Shown: positions 28,301 through 37,367, counted from the stretch's first letter. The stretch: 64,000 nucleotides of DNA from Streptomyces sp. NBRC 109706 (GCF_000974485.1 NZ_BBOM01000005.1:62001-126000), one strand, 5' to 3'. Notes: a model not told the origin generated them from the letters alone. Program-made: numbers and translations.

Positions 28301-28327
28301 GTTGCATACGTGTTGCCGAGGTGTCAC
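28301..28327 (-). promoter_or_regulatory. Possible GlnR site between chelatase and narB
   Basis: Read on the minus strand, GTGAC-N6-GCAAC (28327-28312) is followed after 6 nt by another GCAAC (28305-28301). The first pair fits the GlnR a-b half-site pattern GTnAC-N6-GnAAC. It lies 23-49 nt upstream of the chelatase start and 113-139 nt upstream of narB. The fourth half-site is missing, so this is tentative. Confidence 0.4.
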
Positions 28328-28439
28328 AGCCGTTCGTGCGGTTGCTCACGTTCCCGCGGTCGGCGGGCTGAGCGGTGCGCCCCCGCCGGGTAACGCGCGG
28401 CGCGCGGGGACGAAACACGCGCGTCGCACGATGGGCACC

Positions 28440-30569
28440 ATGACCGATGCCACGGATATCACCGATACGCACTGCCCGTACTGCGCGCTCCAGTGCGGGA
28501 TGCGGCTGGCGCCGAAGGAAGGCGCGGCGGGCGGTTCGGTGGTCGGGGTGGAGGTGCGGGAGCGCACGGAGTTCCCGGTGAACCAGGGCGCGCTCTGCGG
28601 GAAGGGCAGGACGGCGCCCGAGGTGTTGTCGTCGGCGGTGCGGCTGACGGAGCCGCTGGTGCGGGACGAGGCGACGGGCGAGCTGGTGCCGGCGTCCTGG
28701 GAGTCGGCGCTGGACCGGGTGGCGGCGGGGCTCGCCGGGGTGCGGGCGCGCCATGGCGCGGATGCGGTGGGGGTGTTCGGGGGCGGTGGGCTGACCAACG
28801 AGAAGGCGTACGCGTTGGGCAAGTTCACCCGGCTGGTGCTGGGCAGTTCGCAGATCGACTACAACGGCAGGTTCTGCATGTCGTCGGCGGCGGCCGCCGG
28901 CACCAGGGCGTTCGGCGTCGACCGGGGGCTGCCGTTCCCGTTGGCCGATGTGCCGCGCACCGGCTGTGTGCTGCTGGTGGGTTCCAACCTGGCGGAGACG
29001 ATGCCGCCGGCGCTGCGGTACTTCACGGAGCTGCGGGAGAACGGCGGCACGTTGATCGTGGTCGATCCGCGTCGCACGCGGACGGCCGAGCAGGCGGATC
29101 TCCATCTGGCGCCGCGTCCCGGCACAGATCTGGCGTTGGCGCTTGGGCTGCTGCATCTGGTGGTGGCCGAGGGCCGGGTGGACGAGGCGTTTGTCGCCGA
29201 GCGCACCTCGGGGTGGCCGGCGGCGCGGGCCGCCGCGATGGCGCACTGGCCGGAGTGGGTGGAGCGGATCACGGGGGTGTCCGTTCCCCAACTCAGGGCG
29301 GCCGTGGAGATGTTCTGCGCGCCGGAGGCGGCGATGGTGTTGACGGCGCGCGGTCCCGAGCAGCAGGCGAAGGGCACGGACACGGTGGGTGCCTGGATCA
29401 ATCTCTGCCTGGCGACGGGCCGGGCGGGGCGCCCGTTCTCCGGCTACGGCTGTCTGACCGGGCAGGGGAACGGGCAGGGGGGCCGGGAGCACGGGCAGAA
29501 GGCGGATCAGCTGCCGGGCTACCGGATGCTGGCCGATCCGGCGGCGCGGGAGCATGTGGCGGGGGTGTGGGGGGTGGCGCCGGAGTCGCTGCCGGGTCCC
29601 GGGCGCAGCGCCTACGAGCTGTTGGACGCGTTGGGGCGGGACACCGAGGACGGGGTGCGGGCGCTGATGTTGTTGGCGTCCAATCCGGTGGTCTCGGCTC
29701 CTCGGGCGGCGCATGTCGAGGAGCGGATGCGGGCGCTGGACTTCCTGGTGGTCTGCGATGTGGTGCTCTCGGAGAGCGCGCGGCTGGCGGATGTGGTGTT
29801 GCCGGTGACGCAGTGGGCCGAGGAGACGGGCACCCTGACCAATCTGGAGGGGCGGGTGCTGTTGCGGCGCCGGGCGGTGGATCCGCCGCCCGGGTGCCGC
29901 AGCGATCTGGAGGTGTTGCACGCGCTGGCGGCCAGGCTGGGGTGGGAGAAGGGGTTTCCCAGCGATCCGGCGGAGGTCTTCGACGAGCTGCGGCGTGCCT
30001 CGGCCGGTGGCAAGGCGGACTATTCGGGGATCACCTATGCGCGGATCGAGGCGGAGGATGGCGTTTTCTGGCCGTGTCCCGAGGAGGAGGGCGGTCCGCC
30101 GCATCCGGGGACGCCCCGGCTGTTCCTGGACCGGTTCGCGACCGAGGACGGTCGGGCCAGGTTCGCGCCGGTCAGCCACCGTCCCTCGGCCGAGGAGCCG
30201 GACGAGGAGTATCCGGTGCTGTTGACCACGGGGCGGGTGCTGGCGCAGTACCAGTCGGGTGCGCAGACCCGGCGGGTCGCGGAGTTGAACGCGGCGGCGC
30301 CCGGGCCCTTCGTGCAGCTGCACCCCCGGCTGGCGGGGCGTCTCGGGGCGGCGGAGGGGGACGCGTTGGCGGTGGTGTCGCGGCGCGGGCGGGCGGTGGC
30401 ACCGGCCCGGATCAGCACGGACATCCGGCCCGACACGGTGTTCATGCCGTTCCACTGGCCGGGTGAGGGGCGGGCCAACTCGTTGACCAATCCGGCGTTG
30501 GATCCGACGTCGCGGATGCCGGAGTTCAAGGTGTGCGCGGTGCGGGTGGAGCTGGCCGGGGGGTCCTGA
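28440..30569 (+). CDS. narB: Assimilatory nitrate reductase, catalytic subunit
   Basis: 709 residues from ATG 28440 (ATG 28431 is three codons earlier). CPYCALQCGM followed by LCGKG gives the four-cysteine [4Fe-4S] site at the N-terminus, with no twin-arginine signal, so it is cytoplasmic. The molybdopterin oxidoreductase domain (NGRFCMSSAAAAG, LTGQGNGQGGREHGQ) and the C-terminal molybdopterin-dinucleotide-binding domain (LLTTGRVLAQYQSG) are intact. It reduces nitrate to nitrite for the NirBD enzyme encoded 8 kb downstream. Divergent from the siroheme chelatase gene. The nas/nar name varies; narB follows Streptomyces usage. Confidence 0.93.
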   Translation: MTDATDITDTHCPYCALQCGMRLAPKEGAAGGSVVGVEVRERTEFPVNQGALCGKGRTAPEVLSSAVRLTEPLVRDEATGELVPASWESALDRVAAGLAGVRARHGADAVGVFGGGGLTNEKAYALGKFTRLVLGSSQIDYNGRFCMSSAAAAGTRAFGVDRGLPFPLADVPRTGCVLLVGSNLAETMPPALRYFTELRENGGTLIVVDPRRTRTAEQADLHLAPRPGTDLALALGLLHLVVAEGRVDEAFVAERTSGWPAARAAAMAHWPEWVERITGVSVPQLRAAVEMFCAPEAAMVLTARGPEQQAKGTDTVGAWINLCLATGRAGRPFSGYGCLTGQGNGQGGREHGQKADQLPGYRMLADPAAREHVAGVWGVAPESLPGPGRSAYELLDALGRDTEDGVRALMLLASNPVVSAPRAAHVEERMRALDFLVVCDVVLSESARLADVVLPVTQWAEETGTLTNLEGRVLLRRRAVDPPPGCRSDLEVLHALAARLGWEKGFPSDPAEVFDELRRASAGGKADYSGITYARIEAEDGVFWPCPEEEGGPPHPGTPRLFLDRFATEDGRARFAPVSHRPSAEEPDEEYPVLLTTGRVLAQYQSGAQTRRVAELNAAAPGPFVQLHPRLAGRLGAAEGDALAVVSRRGRAVAPARISTDIRPDTVFMPFHWPGEGRANSLTNPALDPTSRMPEFKVCAVRVELAGGS

Positions 30570-30614
30570 CGGGCGGCCCGGCGTCGGGTTGCGGGGCGCC
30601 GGCCGGCGGGCAGC

Positions 30615-30977
30615 ATGGAGGGCATGGACGACCTCACCCGGCTCGCGGACGAGCATCTGGCCCAGGCCCTGCAGGCCGATCACGGGCGCAGCGCGCATCT
30701 CTTCCTGCGGGACGGCCCGTTGCGGCAGAGCGTGATCGCGCTGGCCGGCGGGGCGCGTCTCGAGGAGCACGAGGCGCCGCCGGCGGCGAGCGTCCAGGTG
30801 TTGCGCGGCGAGGTGGTGATCCGCTGGGGCGCGGATCAGCTGGCGCTGCGCGCCGGTCAGCTGGCGCGGGTTCCGCAGGAGCGGCACGATCTGACGGCGG
30901 TGAGCGACGCGGTGGTGCTGCTCACCTCCGTGACGGCCAACCCCGAGCCGGTGGTCGTATACGACACTCGGCGCTGA
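30615..30977 (+). CDS. Cupin-domain protein
   Basis: 120 residues. A single beta-barrel with conserved cupin glycines (LQVLRGEVVIRWGADQ-like segment, then GQLARVPQERHDLTAV). The usual metal ligands are only partly present (EEHEAP, RHDL), so catalysis is doubtful. Small cupins of this kind follow nitrate reductase or stress genes in many streptomycetes. It starts 46 nt after narB and may share its transcript. ATG 30624 is an alternative start. Confidence 0.75.
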   Translation: MEGMDDLTRLADEHLAQALQADHGRSAHLFLRDGPLRQSVIALAGGARLEEHEAPPAASVQVLRGEVVIRWGADQLALRAGQLARVPQERHDLTAVSDAVVLLTSVTANPEPVVVYDTRR

Positions 30978-30982
30978 CGGTG

Positions 30983-31016
30983 ACTCCGGGTAGCGCCTGA
31001 GGCGCTGCTCCCCCGG
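30983..31016 (+). terminator. Terminator after the cupin gene
   Basis: Core stem AGCGCC-TGA-GGCGCT (30992-31006), extended by CCGGG and CCCGG arms, ending at AAAA. Located just after the cupin stop in a 154-nt gap. Confidence 0.6.
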
Positions 31017-31131
31017 AAAAACCCGTGGGTCCCTTCTGCCCTGTGTGCGGGGCGACTTCACCCTGTGTGCCGTTTGTCAGAGGGGCGCTATAGGGTGACC
31101 GCGAGCGACAAGCCGGGGGGCCAGGGACTTG

Positions 31132-32520
31132 ATGAACGAGCCGGAACAGCACGCGGAGACGAGTTCGCTTCCCCCTTGGCCGCCGCCGCTCCCGGCGGGC
31201 GTGGTCGCCGGGCCGCCCCCGGAGGTGCGGGCGGCGGTGGAGGAGCGGCTGGGCGGCCTGCTGTCGCCGCTGCGACTGCTCGGCTATGTGGTGCTGGTCG
31301 GGCTGATGTGCCTGGACGCCGCGTTCCTGTTGAACGCGCTGGACGCGAACGCGGCGGGCGACGACGAGCACGCGTTGATGTCGCTGCTCATCGGCATTCC
31401 GCTGCTGGCCGTGCTGACGGCCAGGGCGACGGTGCTGGTGCGCCGGAGCCATGCCGCCGACGCCTGGCTGACCGCGCGGCTGCGGGAGACCCCGGGGGCG
31501 GCGCCGAAGCTGCCGGGGCGCCGGGTGCTGTGGGCGCTGGTCTCGGTGGCCTCGGTGCTGCTCGGGCTGGTCTGCGGGATGACCGCCGTGCGGAACATGG
31601 TGTTCACCGGCCCGGATACGGACGACGGCTATGTGACGGCCGGGCTGGCGTCCTGGAGTGCGCTCTGCCTGGTCGCCGGGGTGTTGGGCCTGGTGCGTGC
31701 GCTGCGGCATCGGTCGCGCCGCGCCCCGGATGGCGCGGTCGCCGGGCCGTCGGGCCGGGGGCCGGGGCCGGCGGGCATACCTGTGCAGCCCTCCCCCTAC
31801 CCCCCGCACAGCTATCGGGGCCGGATGGCGCAGCTCTACTCCTCGTCCAAGACGCAGCGCGAGCCCATCGCTGTGCACCGGCTCAGCCGGCGGCTGAGCC
31901 GGTGGATTCCGACGCTCTCCCGCGCGAAGGTGTTGGCGCTGACCTGTCTGGGCTGCCTGCTCGCCGGTGCGTTGGCAGCGACGACGGCCGTGCTGCCGCC
32001 GCGCTACGGCGATCTGGCGATATGGCCGCTGCTGCTGCTCACCATCGGCTGTCTGGTGGCGCTGCTCCTGGAGTTGGTGCACTACGGCACCCACGGGGTC
32101 TATGGCGTGCTGATCGTGTTGGGCGGGGTGGCGCTGGTCATCATGGCCTGGCAGGGGTATCGGGAGCTGGCCCTCCGGGATCGGGGCGAGTGGATCACGG
32201 CCGAGGTGGTGGATCAGCGCAATCCACCGCGTGGCGGGGTCACCTGCGGGCTGCGCCCCCAGGGGGCGGACGACACGCTCTCGCAGCGGCTCTCGGGCTG
32301 TCGCGACATCCCGGTCGGCACCTGGATCGAGGTGTTCCACGATCCGGAGGACCGGGTGCCGCCGCTCCGTTCCGTGCCGGATCTCACGCTCCCCCGGTGG
32401 TTCGGCGGGATAGGCGCTTCGCTGCTGCTGGGGTCGTCGCTGCTCTCGGCGAACCATGGTCACAATCGGCGCCGGGAGCTCGATCTGGTGGGCCCGCCCC
32501 CGGAGAACGAACACGACTGA
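31132..32520 (+). CDS. DUF3592-type membrane protein
   Basis: 462 residues. A proline-rich N-terminus is followed by hydrophobic segments near residues 50-70, 85-105, 130-150, 165-190, then a polar linker and further segments at about 270-340 and 430-450. A soluble beta-rich part near residue 350-420 (RGEWITAEVVDQRNP, VGTWIEVFHDPEDRVPPL) is the DUF3592 fold. Function unknown; two copies of a membrane/DUF3592 module seem fused. It stands alone between terminators and the PAP2-kinase gene. Confidence 0.7.
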   Translation: MNEPEQHAETSSLPPWPPPLPAGVVAGPPPEVRAAVEERLGGLLSPLRLLGYVVLVGLMCLDAAFLLNALDANAAGDDEHALMSLLIGIPLLAVLTARATVLVRRSHAADAWLTARLRETPGAAPKLPGRRVLWALVSVASVLLGLVCGMTAVRNMVFTGPDTDDGYVTAGLASWSALCLVAGVLGLVRALRHRSRRAPDGAVAGPSGRGPGPAGIPVQPSPYPPHSYRGRMAQLYSSSKTQREPIAVHRLSRRLSRWIPTLSRAKVLALTCLGCLLAGALAATTAVLPPRYGDLAIWPLLLLTIGCLVALLLELVHYGTHGVYGVLIVLGGVALVIMAWQGYRELALRDRGEWITAEVVDQRNPPRGGVTCGLRPQGADDTLSQRLSGCRDIPVGTWIEVFHDPEDRVPPLRSVPDLTLPRWFGGIGASLLLGSSLLSANHGHNRRRELDLVGPPPENEHD

Positions 32521-32676
32521 CCCGGGGCCGGCAGCGGCCGACGTCGGCTGATCGTGTTCGACCGGGGCGCGTCGGTCCTCGTCAGCGCCCCGATCGTTCG
32601 GTTACGGAGTCGATCGGGCGGGTTCGGGTACGTTCGCTCGCAGTGACGCCTGCCGGCGGAAGGAGCGTGGCTGCGG

Positions 32677-34140
32677 ATGAGTGCCCTGGGGCGGTTGGAC
32701 CGACAGATCTTCGCGCGGGTGGCGGCGGCCGAACCACCGGGCGTCCAGGCGGTGTTGCCCCGGCTGAGCCGGGCGGCCAACCACAGCCGGCTCTGGTTGG
32801 CGTCGGCCGGCGCGATCGCCGCGCTCGGCGGCCGTCCCGGCCGGCGGGCGGCGGCCCGCGGTGTCGCGGCGCTCGCGCTGGCGTCGCTGACCAGCAACGT
32901 CTTCGTCAAGTACGCGGCCCGTCGGGAGCGTCCGCTGATCGACGGGGTGCCGCTGGCGCGCCGGCTGGCGAGCCCGCCGCGCAGCAGTTCGTTCCCCTCG
33001 GGCCATGCCGCCTCGGCCGCCGCGTTCGCCACCGGGGTCGCCCTGGAGTCCGGCCGGATCGGCGCGACCGTGGCGCCGGTCGCCGCCGCAGTGGCCGCCT
33101 CCCGGGTCTATGTCGGAGTGCACTATCCGGCCGATGTGCTGGTCGGCTGCGCGCTGGGCGTGGGCGCCGCGCTGATCACCCACCGCTGGTGGCCGCGCCG
33201 CCCCGCCGACACCGGCCTGCGGCACCACTCGGCGGCGGCACCCGCGCTGCCCGGGGGCGCGGGCCTGGTGGTCGTGGTCAACGAGAGCGCCGGGCAGGGC
33301 GGTTCGGACGCGGCGCGGCTGCGCGAGCTGCTGCCGGAGGCCGAGGTGCGGGAACGCACCGAGGACGGCGACCTGTTGGAGCTGCTGGACGAGGCGGCCG
33401 CGCTGGCGGCCGAACGCGGCGGTGCGCTGGGGATCTGCGGCGGCGACGGCAGCGTCAACGCGGCGGCGGCCAGGGCCGTCGCCCGGCGGGTGCCGCTGGC
33501 CGTCTTCCCCGGCGGCACGCTCAACCACTTCGCGTTGGACACCGGGATAGACAGCTTCGAGAACACGGTCGAGGCCGTGGCGGAGGGCCGGGCCATCGCG
33601 GTCGACCTCGCCAGGGTCCGCCCGGTGGGGCGGGCGACGGGCCCCACGACCCATTTCGTCAACACCTTCAGCATCGGCCTCTACCCCGAACTGGTCCGCG
33701 CCCGGGAGGCGTTGGAGGGCAGGATCGGCAAATGGCCGTCCGCCGTGGTGTCGTTGGCGCGGGTGCTGCGCACCGGGCGGCCGATCGAGGTGGAGATCAA
33801 CGGACGCCCCCAGCGGCTGTGGTTGCTGTTCGCCGGCAACGGCCTCTACTCCCCCGAGGGTTTCGCGCCCGCGCACCGCACCCAGCTCGACGACGGGCTG
33901 CTGGATGTGCGCACGGTGCGTGCCGACCGGCGGCTGGCCCGCACCCGGGTGGTGCTGGCGGCGCTGACCGGCACCCTGGGCAACTCCGGCGTCTACGCCG
34001 CCGCCCGGCTGCCCCGGCTGCGTCTCTCGGGCCTCGGCGAGGACAACGCGCTGGCCTACGACGGGGAGGCGGGCCCGGCCCCCGACGATCTGCTCGTCGA
34101 CAAGCACCCCCGCCCGCTCACCGTCTACCGCAGGCGCTGA
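32677..34140 (+). CDS. Bifunctional PAP2 phosphatase / diacylglycerol kinase-like protein
   Basis: 487 residues. Residues about 1-180 form a PAP2 acid phosphatase with all three motifs: KYAARRERP, PSGHAASAAAF and SRVYVGVHYPADVLVG. Residues about 195-480 are a diacylglycerol-kinase catalytic domain (GICGGDGSVNAAA, FPGGTLNHFAL). The fusion joins a phosphatidate-type phosphatase with a lipid kinase in one polypeptide, an architecture seen in actinomycetes, with likely roles in phospholipid turnover at the membrane. GGAAGGAG lies 12 nt upstream of the ATG. Confidence 0.9.
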   Translation: MSALGRLDRQIFARVAAAEPPGVQAVLPRLSRAANHSRLWLASAGAIAALGGRPGRRAAARGVAALALASLTSNVFVKYAARRERPLIDGVPLARRLASPPRSSSFPSGHAASAAAFATGVALESGRIGATVAPVAAAVAASRVYVGVHYPADVLVGCALGVGAALITHRWWPRRPADTGLRHHSAAAPALPGGAGLVVVVNESAGQGGSDAARLRELLPEAEVRERTEDGDLLELLDEAAALAAERGGALGICGGDGSVNAAAARAVARRVPLAVFPGGTLNHFALDTGIDSFENTVEAVAEGRAIAVDLARVRPVGRATGPTTHFVNTFSIGLYPELVRAREALEGRIGKWPSAVVSLARVLRTGRPIEVEINGRPQRLWLLFAGNGLYSPEGFAPAHRTQLDDGLLDVRTVRADRRLARTRVVLAALTGTLGNSGVYAAARLPRLRLSGLGEDNALAYDGEAGPAPDDLLVDKHPRPLTVYRRR

Positions 34141-34153
34141 CGGGGAACACGCC

Positions 34154-34648
34154 TCAGAGCGTCACCAGCATGGTGTCCGAGTCGCCCTCCCGCCCCACCG
34201 TGACAAAGCCGCGCGAGCGGTAGAGGGAGACGGCCGCGTTGCCGTCCTCCACGCTCAGGCTGAGCCGGGCCACGCCCTCCCGGCCGGCCCGCGCCAGCAG
34301 CGCGTCCAGCAGCGCGCCGCCGACGCCCCGGCGGCGGAAGGCGGGCAGCACGCCCAGCGTCAACTCCGGTACATCCGGCGCCACATGGCCGTAGCCGGGG
34401 TCGGTGGCCGGCAGCGGGCGGGCCCAGGCCGCGCCGACCGGGGCCCCCGTCGAGCCGTCCTCGGCGATCACGCCGAAGTCGCCGGGGCCCGGCCAGCCCG
34501 TCACATAGTGGGCGATCTTCGGGTCGGCGAGGGCCTGTTCGCGGGAGAACCGCGCCTCGCCCGTCCAGTTCATCGCCTCCAGCAGCATGTCGGTGAGGAA
34601 CGGCGCGTCCCCCGGCCCGGCGTCGCGGATCGACGGCTCGTGGGTCAT
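34154..34648 (-). CDS. GNAT-family N-acetyltransferase
   Basis: 164 residues from ATG 34648. The acetyl-CoA motif A is LGVLPAFRRRGVGGALLDAL, and the C-terminal SLYRSRGFVTVGREGD is typical of small-molecule GNATs. Its start overlaps the stop of the upstream AraC gene by 4 nt, so the two are translationally coupled. Substrate unknown. Confidence 0.87.
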   Translation of the reverse strand: MTHEPSIRDAGPGDAPFLTDMLLEAMNWTGEARFSREQALADPKIAHYVTGWPGPGDFGVIAEDGSTGAPVGAAWARPLPATDPGYGHVAPDVPELTLGVLPAFRRRGVGGALLDALLARAGREGVARLSLSVEDGNAAVSLYRSRGFVTVGREGDSDTMLVTL

Positions 34649-35601
34649 CGGGGCCCTCCGTGTCCGCTGGCCACCAGGGAGCGGTGGTCGCTGGGGGTGA
34701 CGCCGCGTTCCCGTTTGAACGCGGTGCTCAGCGCGAACGCGCTGCCGTAGCCCGCGCGTCGGGCGACGCCCTCGACGGTGAGGCCGGGGTCGGCCAGCAG
34801 CTCGGCCGCCAGGTCGAGGCGGCGGTCGGTGAGATAGGACATCGGCGGTCGGCCGACCAGCTCGGTGAAGCGCCGCGCCAGGGCGGCCCTGGAGACGCCG
34901 ACCTTCGCCGCCACCGAGGCCACCGTCCAGGGGTGCGCGGGGTGTTCGTGCAGCAGCCGGAGCGCCGGGCCGACCACCGGGTCGACATGGGCCCGGTACC
35001 AGCCGGGCGGCTCGCCGTGCGGCCGTTCGAACCAGGCGCGCAGCGCCGAGATCAGCAGCAGGTCCAGGACGCGGGCGAGCACCACGTCCTGCGCCGCCGC
35101 CTCCCTGGCGATCTCCTTGCTGAGCAGCGGCAGCAGGGCGCAGTCCCAGTCGCGTTCGCCCAGGGTCAGCATCGGGGGCAGCGCCTTGAGCAGCCCGCCG
35201 GAGACCCCGCTGGCCATCGGGTAGGTGCCGATCAGCAGTTCGTGGGGGCCGTCCTCGTCGGTGCCCCAGGTGCGGGTGCCCAGGGTGAGCCGCGCGCACA
35301 GATCGGTGCCGTCCGGGCCGATGCAGCAGCCGCCGGGCCTGATCTCCGCCTGGGGCTCGGTCGACGGATCGTCCGCCACCACATAGGGCGTGGGGCCGAG
35401 CAGCACCGCCACCCCGCCGGCGGTCAACTGCCGTGGCTCGCCCCCCTCCAGGGCCACCCAGACGGTGCCGCGCACCACACACACCACGGTCAGCGGCGCC
35501 TCGTCCCGCACCCTCAGGGACCATGGCGGGCTCATCAGGGCGCGCAGCAGAAAGGCGCCCCTGGCTCTGGGGCCCTCCAACAGGCTGGTCAGCGGGTCCA
35601 T
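34645..35601 (-). CDS. AraC-family transcriptional regulator
   Basis: 318 residues from ATG 35601. N-terminal cupin_6-type ligand-binding domain (VRGTVWVALEGGEPRQL, PTPYVVADDP) and C-terminal double HTH (WTVASVAAKVGVSRAALAR; GYGSAFALSTAFKRERG). Regulators of this subgroup often control adjacent oxidoreductase genes; the divergent NmrA-like gene 81 nt away is the probable target. Operon with the downstream GNAT. Confidence 0.9.
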   Translation of the reverse strand: MDPLTSLLEGPRARGAFLLRALMSPPWSLRVRDEAPLTVVCVVRGTVWVALEGGEPRQLTAGGVAVLLGPTPYVVADDPSTEPQAEIRPGGCCIGPDGTDLCARLTLGTRTWGTDEDGPHELLIGTYPMASGVSGGLLKALPPMLTLGERDWDCALLPLLSKEIAREAAAQDVVLARVLDLLLISALRAWFERPHGEPPGWYRAHVDPVVGPALRLLHEHPAHPWTVASVAAKVGVSRAALARRFTELVGRPPMSYLTDRRLDLAAELLADPGLTVEGVARRAGYGSAFALSTAFKRERGVTPSDHRSLVASGHGGPR

Positions 35602-35617
35602 GGCGGACAGCCTAGAC

Positions 35618-35637
35618 GCTCGCTTATGGCGGCGAGC
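35618..35637. promoter_or_regulatory. Inverted repeat in the AraC/NmrA intergenic region
   Basis: GCTCGC (35618-35623) and GCGAGC (35632-35637), 8-nt spacer, centred in the 81-nt gap between the divergent genes. Weak candidate operator. Confidence 0.3.
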
Positions 35638-35682
35638 CGATGAGCCATGTCCGCGCGGGCGCACCGCTGTTGGACTGGGCGT

Positions 35683-36531
35683 ATGACAACGAACAACACC
35701 CAGTCCCCGGCCCCGGCCCCGCACGAGATCCTGGTCGTGGGCGGCACCGGGAAGAGCGGACGCCGCGTCGCCGCCCTGCTGCCCGGCGCCCGGATCGGTT
35801 CCCGCTCCGGCGCGCCGCCGTTCGACTGGCGCCGGCCGGGCGGCTGGACGCCCGTCCTCGACGGCATCAGGGCCGTCTATCTCGGCTATCCGACCGATGT
35901 CGCCGCGCCGGGCGCGGCGGACGATCTCGCGGCCTTCGCCCGGCTGGCCCGCGAACAGGGCGTGGAACGTCTGGTGCTGCTCTCCGGGCGCGGCATGCCC
36001 TGGGCCGCCGATTCGGAGCGTGCGGTCACCGGCTCGGGGCTGGAGTGGACGGTGCTGCGCGGCAGTTGGTTCAGCCAGAACTTCAGCGAGGAGTTCCTGG
36101 CGGACGAGGTGCGCGCCGGCTCGTTCACGCTGCCGGTGCCGGCGTCGACCGCCGAGCCGTTCGTGGACCTCGACGATCTGGCGGAGGTGGCGGTCGCCGC
36201 CCTCACCCGCCCCGGGCACGCGGGTCGCGTCCACGAGCTGACCGGGCCCCGGGCGTTGACCATGACGGAGACCGCCGAGGTCCTGTCGAAGGCCGTCGGC
36301 CGGCCCGTCGCCTTCCACCCGGTGGGCGCCGACGACTACCGGGCGGCGCTGGTCGCCCAGGGCCTCCCTGCCGCGGAGGCGGATCTGCTGCTCCATCTCT
36401 TCACCGAGATCTTCGACGGCCGGAACACCCCGGTCACCGACGATGTTCCCACCCTGCTGGGCCGCCCCGCCCGGGACTTCACGGCCTACGCCGCCCGGGC
36501 CGCCGCCACCGGCGTCTGGGCGCCGGCGTAG
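35683..36531 (+). CDS. NmrA-like NAD(P)-binding oxidoreductase
   Basis: 282 residues from ATG 35683. The Rossmann motif is ILVVGGTGKSGRRVAALL, followed by SDR-like features (VERLVLLSGRGMPWAADSE, TVLRGSWFSQNFSEEF) of the NmrA/azoreductase-like NAD(P)H-binding family. Likely a cytoplasmic quinone or small-molecule reductase, or redox sensor. Divergent from an AraC regulator. Confidence 0.87.
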   Translation: MTTNNTQSPAPAPHEILVVGGTGKSGRRVAALLPGARIGSRSGAPPFDWRRPGGWTPVLDGIRAVYLGYPTDVAAPGAADDLAAFARLAREQGVERLVLLSGRGMPWAADSERAVTGSGLEWTVLRGSWFSQNFSEEFLADEVRAGSFTLPVPASTAEPFVDLDDLAEVAVAALTRPGHAGRVHELTGPRALTMTETAEVLSKAVGRPVAFHPVGADDYRAALVAQGLPAAEADLLLHLFTEIFDGRNTPVTDDVPTLLGRPARDFTAYAARAAATGVWAPA

Positions 36532-36550
36532 CGGAACGCCGCCCGAGCGA

Positions 36551-37087
36551 TCACCAGACGTCGCCGTCGCGCCAGTCGCAGACCAGCTCGGCGGTGAGGT
36601 CGATGGGGACCTCGGGCAGCGGGAGGACGAACACGCCGTCGTCGTCCTCCTCGGTGCGGGCGATGCCCAGCGGGGTGAGCGCCCAGGTGAGCCCCTGCCA
36701 GCGGCGCCAGCCCCGGTCGGCGTAGAAGCCCAGGGCCTCCTCCGTGGCGGAGAGGGCGCCCAGCTCGAAGCCGCCCCTGATCACCCGTTCCAACGCGGCC
36801 ATCAGCGCCGCGCCATGGCCCCTGCGGCGGCGGTCGGCGCGGACCACCACGCCCTCCACATAGCCGGTGCGCAGGGCCCGGCCGCCGTGCAGCACCCGCC
36901 GCTGCACCACCGAGGCGTGCCCGATCAGCTCGCCGTCCTCCCAGAGCAGGGCGTGGATGCCGCCGAGCGCGTGCTCCCAGTCCTGGTCGGTCATATCGCC
37001 GCCGAAGACCGTGTCGAGGAGGGTTCTCGCGGCGGTCAGCGTGACGATGTCCAGGTCAGCGGTGTGCGCGGTACGCAGCTCGGTCAT
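36551..37087 (-). CDS. aac(2'): Aminoglycoside 2'-N-acetyltransferase homologue, AAC(2')-I family
   Basis: 178 residues from ATG 37087 (GAGG at -9; ATG 37096 overlaps it). The sequence tracks the AAC(2')-I family along its full length: DWEHALGGIHALLWEDGEL, QRRVLHGGRALRTGYVEGV, acetyl-CoA motif RADRRRRGHGAALM, RGGFELGALSATEEA, and the terminal ELVCDWRDGDVW, which is almost the ending of the mycobacterial enzymes. The family acetylates the 2'-amino group of kanamycin/gentamicin-type drugs; in mycobacteria it is a chromosomal housekeeping gene. Divergent from the nitrite-reductase operon; no aminoglycoside biosynthesis genes are visible. Confidence 0.88.
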   Translation of the reverse strand: MTELRTAHTADLDIVTLTAARTLLDTVFGGDMTDQDWEHALGGIHALLWEDGELIGHASVVQRRVLHGGRALRTGYVEGVVVRADRRRRGHGAALMAALERVIRGGFELGALSATEEALGFYADRGWRRWQGLTWALTPLGIARTEEDDDGVFVLPLPEVPIDLTAELVCDWRDGDVW

Positions 37088-37367
37088 GTGTGCCATCCTC
37101 GCAGCCGCCACCGACCGCGCGGCAGGTCGCCGGGGGCGGGGCGTGCGCCCGGCGGCCGGTGCCGGCGCGGTGGCGGCGCCGTGTTGGGTCCCGCTCCGAC
37201 GGTGCGGGTGGGGTCGGTGGTGCCCGGTGGTCAAATGGTGGATCATCCTTCGACCCGGGTGAAGAGCGCCTTCGCGCCCGGGCACGCGGGGGAACGGGTG
37301 GCCGCGCCCCGATCTCACCACCTCGTTCGCCTGCTCACAGCGCCCCCGGCGGCCCGGGGAGCGCAGC

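Noticed and set aside
31066-31094. Promoter with -10 TATAGG at 31089
   Set aside because: No -35 element at 16-18 nt; the nearest TTGTCA is only 10 nt upstream.
34141-34153. Terminator between the PAP2-kinase and GNAT genes
   Set aside because: Only 13 nt separate the stops and no stem of useful length was found.
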